From Elizabethkingia miricola (GTDB taxonomy: Bacteria; Bacteroidota; Bacteroidia; Flavobacteriales; Weeksellaceae), in NCBI RefSeq assembly GCF_001675285.1, contig NZ_LSGQ01000007.1:248001-312000 (forward strand): a stretch of 64,000 nucleotides of DNA. Reading direction: 5' to 3'. The notes below the pieces were generated by a model. The model did no database searches. It worked only from the letters and a program-made list of their open reading frames with translations, and was not told the DNA's origin. Numbering within the stretch: position 1 is the stretch's first letter; each line of letters opens with the position of its first letter. Positions 17,039 through 25,779 of the stretch are shown here, piece by piece. A program made the translations under genes and the position numbers.

Positions 17039-18301
17039 ATGAATAATGATTTACAGGAAACAAGAGATTTTCTACAGCAAATCAGTTATGACATTAATGT
17101 ATTCTTTGCAAAGTACTTTGATGGCAGTATTGCGTGGATATTTCAGGTCACCAGTAAGATTTTAGTTCTTCTTGCATTTTACTTTATTGTAGACTTGGGG
17201 ATAAGACTTTTCTTCAACTTTCTCTATAAGATTATAAAGAAAGATAAGTATCCGTTTGTAGAAGCACTTTATCAGTCAAAGTTTCCCCGTGCTATGGCAC
17301 ATGTTATTGCATTAGGTTTATGCAGTTTTGCTTTGGATTCTATTTTCTATAAAAATATGCATCCGGCAACCAAATCTATACTGGATGTAATTGTTCAGAT
17401 AGGGCAGTTAATTGTAATAGGGAGTGCCGGACTTCGATTGTATAAATCTGTGGAGATTTACTACATTCTGATTAAAGAAAATTATAAGCTTATTGCTTTC
17501 AAAGCAGTATCCCAGACGCTGAAAATATTTGGTGGTGTTATTCTGTTTTTTATCGCCATTAAAATTGTTTTTAAAATCAATAGTGGTACTATTCTGGGTA
17601 GTTTAGGAGCCATAACTGCCGTGATGGTATTGGTTTTCAGGGATACCATTTTGGGATTTGTTACCGGAATTCATGTGGCTACATCCAAGAATCTGAAAGT
17701 AGGCGACTGGATTGGTATTCCAAAGTATAACATAGAAGGAAACATTACCGATATTAGCTTGTTGACAACAAAAATTGTAAATTTTGATAAAACGGTATCC
17801 ACAATTCCTACCTATGATCTGATGTCTACAGAAATCAGGAACTATCAGGTGATGACGGAAGGCAATCTAAGGAGAATAAAGCGTTCCATGATTTTCAATA
17901 TCAAATCCTTCAGATTTTTAAACAAGGAGGATTATGAAAAGTTAGAAAAGGTAAATCTGATATCGGATTACATCATTACCAAAAAGAATGAAATTGATTC
18001 CGAGAAGCTGGAACTTCACAATGCAGATAATATGCTGAATGGTCAGCAGTTAACCAATATTGGAGTTTTTCGGAAATATGCTGAAAACTATCTGCGCAAC
18101 AATCCTAATATCGAACAAAAAGAGATTATACTGGTTCGTCAACTAGAGATCACACCACAGGGAATGCCTCTGGAAATTTATTGTTTTACCATCTATTCTA
18201 ATCTTGGTGATTATGAAAGAGTACAGTCCGATATTTTTGACCATTTGCTTGTAGCAACACAAGATTTTGGACTGGAAGTAATACAGGTAAACAAAGTTTA
18301 A
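17039..18301 (+). CDS. Mechanosensitive ion channel family protein (MscS-like)
   Basis: A 420-residue MscS-superfamily channel. N-terminal hydrophobic helices (about 25-60, 85-110 and 115-140) precede the pore-lining helix GTILGSLGAITAVMVLVFRD (about 188-207, the Gly/Ala-rich TM3) and the beta-domain opening with GFVTGIHVATSKNLKVGDWI. A large soluble C-terminal domain follows, longer than in E. coli MscS (286 residues). Such channels release solutes upon hypo-osmotic shock; the long C-terminal portion resembles YbdG/YnaI-type members. It stands at the head of a plus-strand run; pdxJ begins 30 bases downstream. Confidence 0.9.
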   Translation: MNNDLQETRDFLQQISYDINVFFAKYFDGSIAWIFQVTSKILVLLAFYFIVDLGIRLFFNFLYKIIKKDKYPFVEALYQSKFPRAMAHVIALGLCSFALDSIFYKNMHPATKSILDVIVQIGQLIVIGSAGLRLYKSVEIYYILIKENYKLIAFKAVSQTLKIFGGVILFFIAIKIVFKINSGTILGSLGAITAVMVLVFRDTILGFVTGIHVATSKNLKVGDWIGIPKYNIEGNITDISLLTTKIVNFDKTVSTIPTYDLMSTEIRNYQVMTEGNLRRIKRSMIFNIKSFRFLNKEDYEKLEKVNLISDYIITKKNEIDSEKLELHNADNMLNGQQLTNIGVFRKYAENYLRNNPNIEQKEIILVRQLEITPQGMPLEIYCFTIYSNLGDYERVQSDIFDHLLVATQDFGLEVIQVNKV

Positions 18302-18331
18302 TAAAGTAAATTATATACAATAATAAAGAAC

Positions 18332-19072
18332 ATGACTAAATTAAGTGTCAATATTAATAAAATAGCAACATTACGAAACGCAAGAGGGGGAGATGTACCG
18401 AGTGTAACACAAATAGCTATTGATGCACAAAAATTTGGAGCGCAGGGAATAACAATACATCCGAGACCGGATGAAAGGCATATTACCAGAAAAGATGTTT
18501 ATGATCTGAAACCTTTGGTAACCACAGAATTTAATATAGAAGGAAACCCACACCGTTCATTTATCGATATGGTACTGGATGTAAAGCCCGAGCAGGTAAC
18601 ATTAGTACCGGATGCTGATAATGCTATAACTTCTAATGCTGGCTGGGATTGTAAAACCTATCTGGATAAACTAACAGATATTATTGCTGAATTTAAAAAT
18701 GCCGGTATCAGAACTTCTATCTTCTTAGATCCTGATCCTGCAATGGTAGAATATGCTGCTAAAACAGGAACAGACAGAATAGAGTTGTATACCGAAGCTT
18801 ATGCTACAAACTATCCTAAAGATAAAGATGCAGCTATAAAACCTTACTATGAAACGGCATTAAAAGCTACAGAATTTGGTTTAGGCATCAATGCCGGACA
18901 CGATCTTAGTTTGGATAATCTGAAATATTTTGCAGACAAGATTCCTAATTTACTGGAAGTTTCTATTGGGCATGCACTAATTTCTGAAGCCTTATATTTG
19001 GGACTGGAAAATACTATTCAGTCTTACCTGAAGCGCTTAGCACAGTGGCAGGTTTTGAATACTGAAGGTTAG
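18332..19072 (+). CDS. pdxJ: Pyridoxine 5'-phosphate synthase
   Basis: A 246-residue TIM-barrel enzyme that joins 3-amino-2-oxopropyl phosphate with 1-deoxyxylulose 5-phosphate to form pyridoxine 5'-phosphate, the last step of DXP-dependent vitamin B6 synthesis. Family signatures are complete: [16 protein letters not shown] at the start, the phosphate/active-site loop [13 protein letters not shown], the glutamate-containing EGNPH, and [15 protein letters not shown] with the essential His. Length is usual. It follows the MscS gene by 30 bases but the two are functionally unrelated; the hydrolase gene lies 43 bases downstream. Confidence 0.97.
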   Translation: MTKLSVNINKIATLRNARGGDVPSVTQIAIDAQKFGAQGITIHPRPDERHITRKDVYDLKPLVTTEFNIEGNPHRSFIDMVLDVKPEQVTLVPDADNAITSNAGWDCKTYLDKLTDIIAEFKNAGIRTSIFLDPDPAMVEYAAKTGTDRIELYTEAYATNYPKDKDAAIKPYYETALKATEFGLGINAGHDLSLDNLKYFADKIPNLLEVSIGHALISEALYLGLENTIQSYLKRLAQWQVLNTEG

Positions 19073-19115
19073 AATAATGTTGAGAATTTAAATTTTATTA
19101 TTTAAAATTAAAGAA

Positions 19116-19892
19116 GTGGAAATTTTACATTCAAAAATATACGGACAAGATAAAACCGGAACACCATTATTGGTGTTTCATGGTTTATTTGGAATGCTGG
19201 ACAATTGGGGATCTTTCGGACGTGAATTTGGCGAATTAATGCCGGTACACCTTATCGATCTTCGTAATCATGGAAAAAGCTTCCATTCCGATGAGATGAC
19301 CATAGATGCAATGGTGAATGATATTCAGGCTTATATGGATCATTACGGACTAGGGAAAGTATACCTGCTAGGTCATTCTCTTGGTGGGAAAGTGGTAATG
19401 CAGTATGCTATTACCAATCCTGAAAAAGTAGAAAAACTTATCGTAGCCGATATGGCACCAAAAGCATACCCGCCACATCACCAGGGAATTTTTAAAGCTC
19501 TGAATACTGTAGATTTGAATCAGGTAACCAGCAGACAGGAAGTAGAAGAAGAACTGAAAAAGTATATTCCGGAAATCGGCGTTATACAGTTCCTTCTGAA
19601 AAACTTATACTGGACAGAAGATAAGAAGTTAAGCTGGAAATTTAATCTTCCTGTACTTACAGATAAGTACACTACTTTTGTAACAAATGCAGTAAAATAC
19701 GGAGTCTATAACGGACCTGTTTTATTTTTAGCAGGAGCAAATTCCAATTATATATTACCACAGGATGGGCTTCTGATCAGACAGCAATTCCCGAACTCTG
19801 AGGTTAAGAAAATTGTAAATGCCGGACATTGGGTGCAAGCAGAAAATCCAAAAGATTTTAACGCGGCTGTCAAAGAATTTTTAACACAATAA
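19116..19892 (+). CDS. Alpha/beta-fold hydrolase (YbfF-like esterase)
   Basis: A 258-residue hydrolase with the oxyanion motif FHGLFGMLDNWG (21-32), nucleophile elbow GHSLGG (Ser88), an acidic residue after the beta strand VLFLAGANSNYI, and a C-terminal catalytic His in NAGHWVQAENP. This pattern and length match YbfF-type esterases, which hydrolyse short acyl esters or acyl-CoA. The start is GTG at 19116, giving MEILHSKIYG; no ATG of suitable position exists before the conserved first strand. The next gene starts one base after its stop, so the two are translationally coupled. Physiological substrate unknown. Confidence 0.87.
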   Translation: MEILHSKIYGQDKTGTPLLVFHGLFGMLDNWGSFGREFGELMPVHLIDLRNHGKSFHSDEMTIDAMVNDIQAYMDHYGLGKVYLLGHSLGGKVVMQYAITNPEKVEKLIVADMAPKAYPPHHQGIFKALNTVDLNQVTSRQEVEEELKKYIPEIGVIQFLLKNLYWTEDKKLSWKFNLPVLTDKYTTFVTNAVKYGVYNGPVLFLAGANSNYILPQDGLLIRQQFPNSEVKKIVNAGHWVQAENPKDFNAAVKEFLTQ

Positions 19893-19893
19893 G

Positions 19894-20904
19894 ATGGTTT
19901 TAGTTACCGGAGCAACAGGAATATTAGGAAGAGTCATTGCACTGAAACTTTTAGAAAAGGGTTTCAATGTAAAGGCTACAAAACGTCCGTCGAGTAATAT
20001 CAACGATGTGAAACATTCCTGGCATGCCTATACAGATAAAGCGGAAGAGTATTTTAATAAAATAGAATGGGTAGATGCTGATTTTGATGATACAGATTCC
20101 TTGCAACGAGCATTGGAAGGTGTTACAGAAGTATATCATTGTGCCGCAAGAGTAAGCTTTAATCCCAAATTCAGAAAAGAATTGTACCATACCAATATTG
20201 ATGGTACCAAAAATTTGCTTTATGCCTGTGAAGGATCTTCGGTAAATAAATTCTGCTTTATAAGTTCTATAGCTGTTTTAGACGGATTTAACGAAAGCGG
20301 AGAATTGGATGAAGATTCCGATTTCAAGCATGCCTTAGAGCATTCAGCGTATGCCAAGTCCAAACATTTTTCAGAAATGGAGGTTTGGCGTGCTTCTGCA
20401 GAAGGACTTAATACTGTAATTGTACTTCCGGGGATTATTCTGGGAACAGGAAATTGGGAGGCAAGTAGCGGTAAGTTGTTCAATTCTTTTGAAGTAACAC
20501 CTTATACATTTTCCGGTAGTTCTGCTTATGTAGATGCAAGAGATGTAGCCGATATATCCATAGCCCTTATGGAAAAGAATATTTTTGGAGAACGTTTTAT
20601 TACGATAAGCGAAACCCGAACTTATAAAAGCTTTTCCGAGAAAGTACGCAGCAAATTAGGACTTTCTGTTCCTAAGATTATTCCGGATGGTTTGTTACAT
20701 TTTTCCAGGATTTTCGGAAAATTAGGGTTCCTTATTCCTCCTCTTAAAATGCTTAACAAAGCCAATATAGAGGCTATAACGGCACATAATAAAATATCTA
20801 ATAAAAAGATAAAAGATCAGCTGGGTTATCAGTTTATCCCGCTTGACGAAAGTATAGACTTTCACCTGAACAATTATATTAAAGACAAAAAACTGAAGTC
20901 TTAA
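19894..20904 (+). CDS. NAD-dependent epimerase/dehydratase family protein (extended SDR)
   Basis: A 336-residue extended short-chain dehydrogenase with the glycine-rich nucleotide motif TGATGILG (5-12), the mid-domain HCAARVSF, catalytic Ser124/125 region FISSIAVLDG and YAKSK (Tyr153, Lys157). Family members of this type reduce dihydroflavonol-like or 3-beta-hydroxy sterol-like substrates, so a keto-reductase on lipid-derived or sugar-nucleotide compounds is possible; no specific role can be read. It is coupled to the upstream hydrolase (one-base gap) and is 3 bases before the acyl-CoA ligase gene, which suggests the three act together on acyl substrates. Confidence 0.87.
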   Translation: MVLVTGATGILGRVIALKLLEKGFNVKATKRPSSNINDVKHSWHAYTDKAEEYFNKIEWVDADFDDTDSLQRALEGVTEVYHCAARVSFNPKFRKELYHTNIDGTKNLLYACEGSSVNKFCFISSIAVLDGFNESGELDEDSDFKHALEHSAYAKSKHFSEMEVWRASAEGLNTVIVLPGIILGTGNWEASSGKLFNSFEVTPYTFSGSSAYVDARDVADISIALMEKNIFGERFITISETRTYKSFSEKVRSKLGLSVPKIIPDGLLHFSRIFGKLGFLIPPLKMLNKANIEAITAHNKISNKKIKDQLGYQFIPLDESIDFHLNNYIKDKKLKS

Positions 20905-20907
20905 CGA

Positions 20908-22671
20908 ATGAATTTAGCACAATCAATTATAACCCGAAACCTGGAAAAGCATGCGCTGAAAGCTGCTGTTGGTTTTAAAAAAGAAAACCAGTGGAAAGAA
21001 CTTAGCTGGAAAAAATTTAGCGAAATGATTGCTAAAACAGCTAATGCACTTAAAGCAGCCGGGATTCAGGAAAATGACAGAGTAGCTATTTATTCAGAAA
21101 ATTCCGCTGAATGGATAACTTTTGATCTGGCTATTTTATCCTTAGGTGCTATTACCGTTCCTATTTACTCTACGAATAATGCCGAACAGGCCGAATATAT
21201 TATCAACGACTCACAATCCAAAATAATTCTGGCAGGTAATCAGGAGCAGTATAACACTTGTTATGAGTTATTACAGCGCAATGAATATTTGAAAACCATT
21301 GTTGTTGCTAAGAATAAAGTAATAGGGAAAAAGGAAAATACAGTTTTTCTTCGCGAATTTATTGCAAATCAGCCTTCAACATTTGAATTCTGTCCAAAGG
21401 AAGATGATGATACAGCAACATTGATATATACTTCCGGAACAACAGGAATACCAAAAGGTGTAATGATTACACACGGAAATTTCCGTAAGGAGTTCGATGC
21501 TCATTTTGAGTTTTTTAAATTTAAAAACTTTGAAGACGAACTTTCACTAGCCTTTCTTCCACTGACGCACGTTTTTGAAAGAAGCTGGTCGCTTCTGAGT
21601 TTATACGGAGGTGCAAAAGTTTATTTTCTGGAAGACCCTAAAAATATTGCACATGCACTAATCGAGGTAAAGCCTACGATGATGTGTACCGTTCCAAGAT
21701 TTTTCCAGAAAGTATATGCCGGTATCCACGACGTAGTAGAGAAAAGTTCTCCGACCAAGAAAAAAATATTTAATTGGTCATTGGGAATAGGGAAACAATA
21801 TGCGGAACTGAAGAGAACTGAAAAAGAAATTCCTTTTGGATTAAAAGCTAAGCACGGATTAGCAGACCTTCTGGTATTTAGTAAAATGAAAGAAAAATTA
21901 GGCGGTAGACTATGGTTTACACCTTGTGGTGGAGCTTCAATTTCACCGGAGGTTACAGAATTTTTCGATGCTATAGGACTTCACCTTACCGTAGGTTATG
22001 GTCTTACAGAGACTACAGCTACGCTCTCGCTTTTCCCTTTTACAAAATACAAGTATGGAAGCTGTGGTAAAATATTACCAGGAGTAGAGATAAGAATCGG
22101 AGCCGATAATGAAATACAGGCCAGAGGAAGTGGCATTATGAAAGGCTATTTCAACAAGCCGGAAGAAACAAAAGCTGTTTTTACGGAAGATGGCTGGTTC
22201 AAAACTGGTGATGCCGGAAATATTGATGATCAGGGTAACCTGACTATTACAGAAAGAATAAAGGATTTATTAAAAACGTCAAACGGAAAATATATAGCGC
22301 CCCAGCAAGTGGAAAATATATTGTCCAATAACAATTACATCCAACAGGTAATGGTTGTGGCAGAAGGAAGACAGTTTGTTTCTGCTTTAATTGTACCCAA
22401 TTTTGAATTCCTGAAAGGAGAACTGGGTAAAATGAATATTCCTTTTACAAGTTGGAATGAAATCGTAAAAAATGAAGCAGTAAATAAACTGTACAAAACT
22501 AAAATAGAAGAATTTCAGACTTCTTTGGCATCATTTGAAAAAGTGAAGAAATTTATTCTGATGCCTGCAGAATTTGAAATCGGAAGTGGTGAGATTACAC
22601 CAACTTTAAAAATTAAAAGAAAGGTTGTTTCCGAGAAATACAAAGACCTTATTGAACAGATGTACAGTTAA
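20908..22671 (+). CDS. Long-chain acyl-CoA ligase (AMP-dependent synthetase)
   Basis: A 587-residue adenylate-forming ligase. Visible motifs: the P-loop TSGTTGIPKG (175-184), the A4/A5 region GYGLTETTATLS around residue 365, and DGWFKTGDAG near 430, with the C-terminal catalytic Lys region GEITPTLKIKRK. Such enzymes activate long-chain fatty acids as acyl-adenylates and then acyl-CoA thioesters, in beta-oxidation or lipid recycling. The length fits the FadD15/FACL group. It starts 3 bases after the dehydrogenase gene, in an apparent operon, and mvaD follows 12 bases later. Confidence 0.92.
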   Translation: MNLAQSIITRNLEKHALKAAVGFKKENQWKELSWKKFSEMIAKTANALKAAGIQENDRVAIYSENSAEWITFDLAILSLGAITVPIYSTNNAEQAEYIINDSQSKIILAGNQEQYNTCYELLQRNEYLKTIVVAKNKVIGKKENTVFLREFIANQPSTFEFCPKEDDDTATLIYTSGTTGIPKGVMITHGNFRKEFDAHFEFFKFKNFEDELSLAFLPLTHVFERSWSLLSLYGGAKVYFLEDPKNIAHALIEVKPTMMCTVPRFFQKVYAGIHDVVEKSSPTKKKIFNWSLGIGKQYAELKRTEKEIPFGLKAKHGLADLLVFSKMKEKLGGRLWFTPCGGASISPEVTEFFDAIGLHLTVGYGLTETTATLSLFPFTKYKYGSCGKILPGVEIRIGADNEIQARGSGIMKGYFNKPEETKAVFTEDGWFKTGDAGNIDDQGNLTITERIKDLLKTSNGKYIAPQQVENILSNNNYIQQVMVVAEGRQFVSALIVPNFEFLKGELGKMNIPFTSWNEIVKNEAVNKLYKTKIEEFQTSLASFEKVKKFILMPAEFEIGSGEITPTLKIKRKVVSEKYKDLIEQMYS

Positions 22672-22683
22672 AATGTAGTAATT

Positions 22684-23739
22684 ATGGAAAAAGAATTTTT
22701 AGGAAATATAAATTTTAATATCAGCAGTCAGACGGTTGCAGAAAGCTGTCCGTCTAATATTGCTCTGATTAAGTATTGGGGGAAATATGAGAATCAGATT
22801 CCTGCCAATCCAAGTATCAGTTATACGCTGAACCATTGCAGAACAAATACGACAATGGAGTTTTCAGAAGGAGAAAACTTCTCTGTACAAACATTTCTGG
22901 CCGGAAATGAAGAGTTGAAGTTTGCTGAGAAAATTGAAAAATATTTCAAAAATATAGAACAATATTTACCATGGATTCTGAAAGGTAAATATGTAATCAG
23001 AACCGAAAATACTTTTCCACACAGTTCTGGTATTGCAAGCTCAGCTTCAGGATTTGGTGCTATTGCAAAATGCCTGATGCAACTGGATGCAATTTTTTTG
23101 GGAAATACAAGTGAAGAAGAATCATTGAAAAAAGCTTCATTCCTGGCAAGGCTGGGAAGTGGAAGCGCTTGCCGCAGTCTGTACAATGGATTAGTGGTAT
23201 GGGGTAATACAAGAGAAGTAGAAGGAAGTTCAGATTTATATGCTGTACAATATCCAAATGATGAAATTCATCCGGTATTCAAAAATTTTAACGACTGGGT
23301 GCTATTGATCCATGAAGGAGAGAAAAGTGTTTCTTCTACAGTAGGACATGGACTAATGAAAACAAACCCATATGCAGAAAGACGTTTTCAGGAAGCACAT
23401 GAAAACTTTGCTAAGCTTAAAAATATTCTGAAAACCGGAGACCTGGAAGGTTTTATAAAACTTACGGAACACGAAGCACTTACACTGCATGCAATGATGA
23501 TGATGAGTGATCCTGCTTTTATTCTAATGAAAACCGGAACTCTTGAAGTGATTAACAAAATATGGGATTTCCGTAGAATTACCGGATTACCTCTATTCTT
23601 TACACTGGACGCAGGGGCTAATGTCCATCTGTTGTTCCCGAATGATATTGAAAGTGATAAAATAAAAATATTTATTCAGCAGGAGCTTTTACCTTTCACC
23701 CAGAAAGGTGGAGTGGTAAAAGATGAAATGCGCTTCTAA
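22684..23739 (+). CDS. mvaD: Diphosphomevalonate decarboxylase
   Basis: A 351-residue GHMP-superfamily decarboxylase that converts mevalonate 5-diphosphate to isopentenyl diphosphate with ATP hydrolysis and CO2 loss. Visible are SCPSNIALIKYWGKYENQIP (21-40), NPSISYTLN (42-50), the ATP phosphate loop PHSSGIASSASG (112-123), and TLDAGANVHLL with the probable catalytic Asp309. With the HMG-CoA synthase at 32717 this shows that isoprenoids here come from the mevalonate route, as in many Flavobacteriia. It lies 12 bases after the ligase gene and 11 bases before the GOB lactamase. Confidence 0.95.
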   Translation: MEKEFLGNINFNISSQTVAESCPSNIALIKYWGKYENQIPANPSISYTLNHCRTNTTMEFSEGENFSVQTFLAGNEELKFAEKIEKYFKNIEQYLPWILKGKYVIRTENTFPHSSGIASSASGFGAIAKCLMQLDAIFLGNTSEEESLKKASFLARLGSGSACRSLYNGLVVWGNTREVEGSSDLYAVQYPNDEIHPVFKNFNDWVLLIHEGEKSVSSTVGHGLMKTNPYAERRFQEAHENFAKLKNILKTGDLEGFIKLTEHEALTLHAMMMMSDPAFILMKTGTLEVINKIWDFRRITGLPLFFTLDAGANVHLLFPNDIESDKIKIFIQQELLPFTQKGGVVKDEMRF

Positions 23740-23750
23740 AACGTATTGCT

Positions 23751-24629
23751 ATGAGAAATTTTGCTACACTGTTTTTTCTGTCAGTTTGTTTGAGTTTGAA
23801 TTTGAATGCTCAGATAGTAAAAGAACCTGAGAATATGCCTAAAGAATGGAATCAGGCTTATGAACCATTCAGAATTGCAGGTAACCTGTATTACGTAGGA
23901 ACTTATGATTTGGCTTCTTACCTTATTGTGACGGACAAAGGCAATATTCTCATTAATACAGGAACGGCAGAATCGCTTCCAATAATAAAAGACAATATTC
24001 AAAAGCTGGGGTTTAATTATAAAGACATTAAGATCTTGCTGCTTACCCAGGCTCATTATGACCATACAGGTGCGTTAGAGGATTTTAAAACAGAAACCGG
24101 TGCAAAATTCTATGCAGATAAAGCAGATGCTGATGTCCTGAGAACAGGGGGTAAGTCCGATTATGAATTGGGAAAATATGGTGTGACATTTAAACCTATT
24201 ACTCCGGATAGAACGTTAAAAGATCAGGATAAAATAACACTGGGAAATACAACCCTGACTTTGCTTCATCACCCGGGACATACAAAAGGTTCCTGCAGTT
24301 TTATTTTTGAAACAAAAGATGAGAAGAGAAAGTATAGAGTTCTGATAGCTAATATGCCCTCTATTATTGTTGATAAGAAATTTTCTGAAGTTACAGCATA
24401 TCCGAATATTCAGTCCGATTATGCTTATACCTTTGGTGCAATGAAAAAGCTTGATTTTGACCTTTGGGTGGCATCGCATGCAAGTCAGTTCGATCTGCAT
24501 GAAAAACGTAAAGAAGGAGATCCGTACAATCCACAATTGTTTATGGATAAGCAAAGCTATTTCCAAAACCTTAATGATTTGGAGAAAAGCTATCTCGACA
24601 AAATAAAAAAAGATTCACAAGATAAATAA
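23751..24629 (+). CDS. blaGOB: Subclass B3 metallo-beta-lactamase, GOB family
   Basis: A 292-residue secreted enzyme (signal peptide ending LNLNAQ) that hydrolyses the beta-lactam ring, including carbapenems, in the periplasm. The zinc motif reads TQAHYDHTG: Gln100 replaces the first His of the canonical HxHxDH (standard number 116), the hallmark of GOB enzymes. His102, Asp104, His105, His177 (HPGHTKG) and His243 (SHASQF) supply the other ligands. GOB is a chromosomal lactamase of Elizabethkingia. It lies directly in the mvaD run and precedes a DUF2867 gene by 1 base, so it is probably expressed from housekeeping promoters rather than an inducible one. Nothing suggests recent transfer. Confidence 0.96.
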   Translation: MRNFATLFFLSVCLSLNLNAQIVKEPENMPKEWNQAYEPFRIAGNLYYVGTYDLASYLIVTDKGNILINTGTAESLPIIKDNIQKLGFNYKDIKILLLTQAHYDHTGALEDFKTETGAKFYADKADADVLRTGGKSDYELGKYGVTFKPITPDRTLKDQDKITLGNTTLTLLHHPGHTKGSCSFIFETKDEKRKYRVLIANMPSIIVDKKFSEVTAYPNIQSDYAYTFGAMKKLDFDLWVASHASQFDLHEKRKEGDPYNPQLFMDKQSYFQNLNDLEKSYLDKIKKDSQDK

Positions 24630-24630
24630 T

Positions 24631-25128
24631 ATGAAAACAATACCTTCTTTCTCAGTATTAATTAAGCAGAAATTTGATTATACCGATGTTTATTTTCAGG
24701 AGGTGAAAACTGAAAGAAATATCCGCCCGGAAGATTTAGGAAAAGCTTTCTTTACGAGTAACATTCCATGGGTGAAAAAACTTTTTACATTACGCAATAA
24801 ACTGGTTGCAATGTTCGGATTAAAAGGATCTGATAAAAAAAGTAAAATTATGAAGCAGGCTGAGCAATCAGATTTTGCTATAGGTGAAAGGTTTGGGTTG
24901 TTTAAAGTCCTGGATAAAAAAGAAAAAGAAATTATTCTGGGTGAAGATGATAAACATCTTGATTTTAAAGTATCCTTGCTCTATGCTCAACCAGAAAACA
25001 AAATTTATATTTCTACAGGTGTACAATACCATAACTTTTTTGGCAAACTGTATTTTTTCTTCGTTAAACCTTTCCATAGATTAGTAGTAAGATCCATGTT
25101 GAATTCTATGGTAGCAAGTTTTGCCTGA
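24631..25128 (+). CDS. DUF2867 family protein
   Basis: A 165-residue cytoplasmic protein assigned to DUF2867, a family in which short proteins share an alpha/beta fold with conserved GERFGLF and HLDFKVSLLY segments and a hydrophobic C-terminal helix. Here the terminal region KLYFFFVKPFHRLVVRSMLN is partly hydrophobic and could touch the membrane. Function unknown. It begins one base after the GOB stop, which points to co-transcription, and its own stop overlaps the TTG start of the next gene. Confidence 0.75.
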   Translation: MKTIPSFSVLIKQKFDYTDVYFQEVKTERNIRPEDLGKAFFTSNIPWVKKLFTLRNKLVAMFGLKGSDKKSKIMKQAEQSDFAIGERFGLFKVLDKKEKEIILGEDDKHLDFKVSLLYAQPENKIYISTGVQYHNFFGKLYFFFVKPFHRLVVRSMLNSMVASFA

Positions 25129-25699
25129 TTTTAATAACATCTGTAATTATCCTCCGCTACCAGATAAAAAATGGAGGAAAGAAGCTATAACGGAAAGGAG
25201 GTTCTTACGTAAATTTAGATTTGGTTCAATAGATCAGATCCCAGAAAAAGCTATATTCAGAAAAACGAATATTCAAATATGGTTTATTTTGATTCTGGCT
25301 ATAATTGTTGTTCCTGCTATAATAATGATGGAGAAGAACAACCAGAAATATATATTAACTCTAAGACTTTTTATGGCTGCTGTTTTTGTTATTGGAGCTC
25401 TTATAAAATTGATTCTTGGCTATATATTTCCTGAATTGACATTGAGTGATAAAGGTGTGAAAATCTTCGGCAGAGAACTAATTGTCTGGAATGATATCAA
25501 AAGAATTAAAACTGTCGGACTTTATGCTGGAGATGCACAGCTAATTATTGTAAAGAAAAATAATAAAAAAATTACGGAGGACTTTAAACGTCTTAATACA
25601 AATAGCTACAAGCTGGCATTGATAGTCCGTTCTTTTGCTAAGAAGTACAAAACAAGAGATATTCTTTTGCCACTAAATAATATTAAACAACCTGTCTGA
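25121..25699 (+). CDS. Hypothetical membrane protein
   Basis: A 192-residue protein with two adjacent hydrophobic segments at about 49-70 (IWFILILAIIVVPAIIMM) and 80-105 (LRLFMAAVFVIGALIKLILG), and a beta-rich C-terminal domain with LTLSDKGVKIFGRELIVWND that resembles a PH-like or bPH2 fold. No family is identified confidently. The TTG at 25121 overlaps the previous gene's end by 8 bases and no ATG gives a full protein, so translation coupling is likely. The terminator stem begins within its last codons and includes its stop. Confidence 0.62.
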   Translation: MPDFNNICNYPPLPDKKWRKEAITERRFLRKFRFGSIDQIPEKAIFRKTNIQIWFILILAIIVVPAIIMMEKNNQKYILTLRLFMAAVFVIGALIKLILGYIFPELTLSDKGVKIFGRELIVWNDIKRIKTVGLYAGDAQLIIVKKNNKKITEDFKRLNTNSYKLALIVRSFAKKYKTRDILLPLNNIKQPV

Positions 25700-25752
25700 A
25701 GACTTATAAGATGACACCAAAAAACATCTCATCGTTTCAGACAGGTTTTCTC
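25689..25752. terminator. Terminator ending the plus-strand run, bidirectional
   Basis: AACCTGTCTGAA (25689-25700) pairs with TTCAGACAGGTT (25736-25747); a second inner stem AGATG/CATCT lies in the loop, and TTTTC follows. The left arm contains the TGA stop of the preceding gene. It also faces the end of endOF1. Confidence 0.75.
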
Positions 25753-25779
25753 ATTTTATATTAGGCTTTGTATAGCTGT

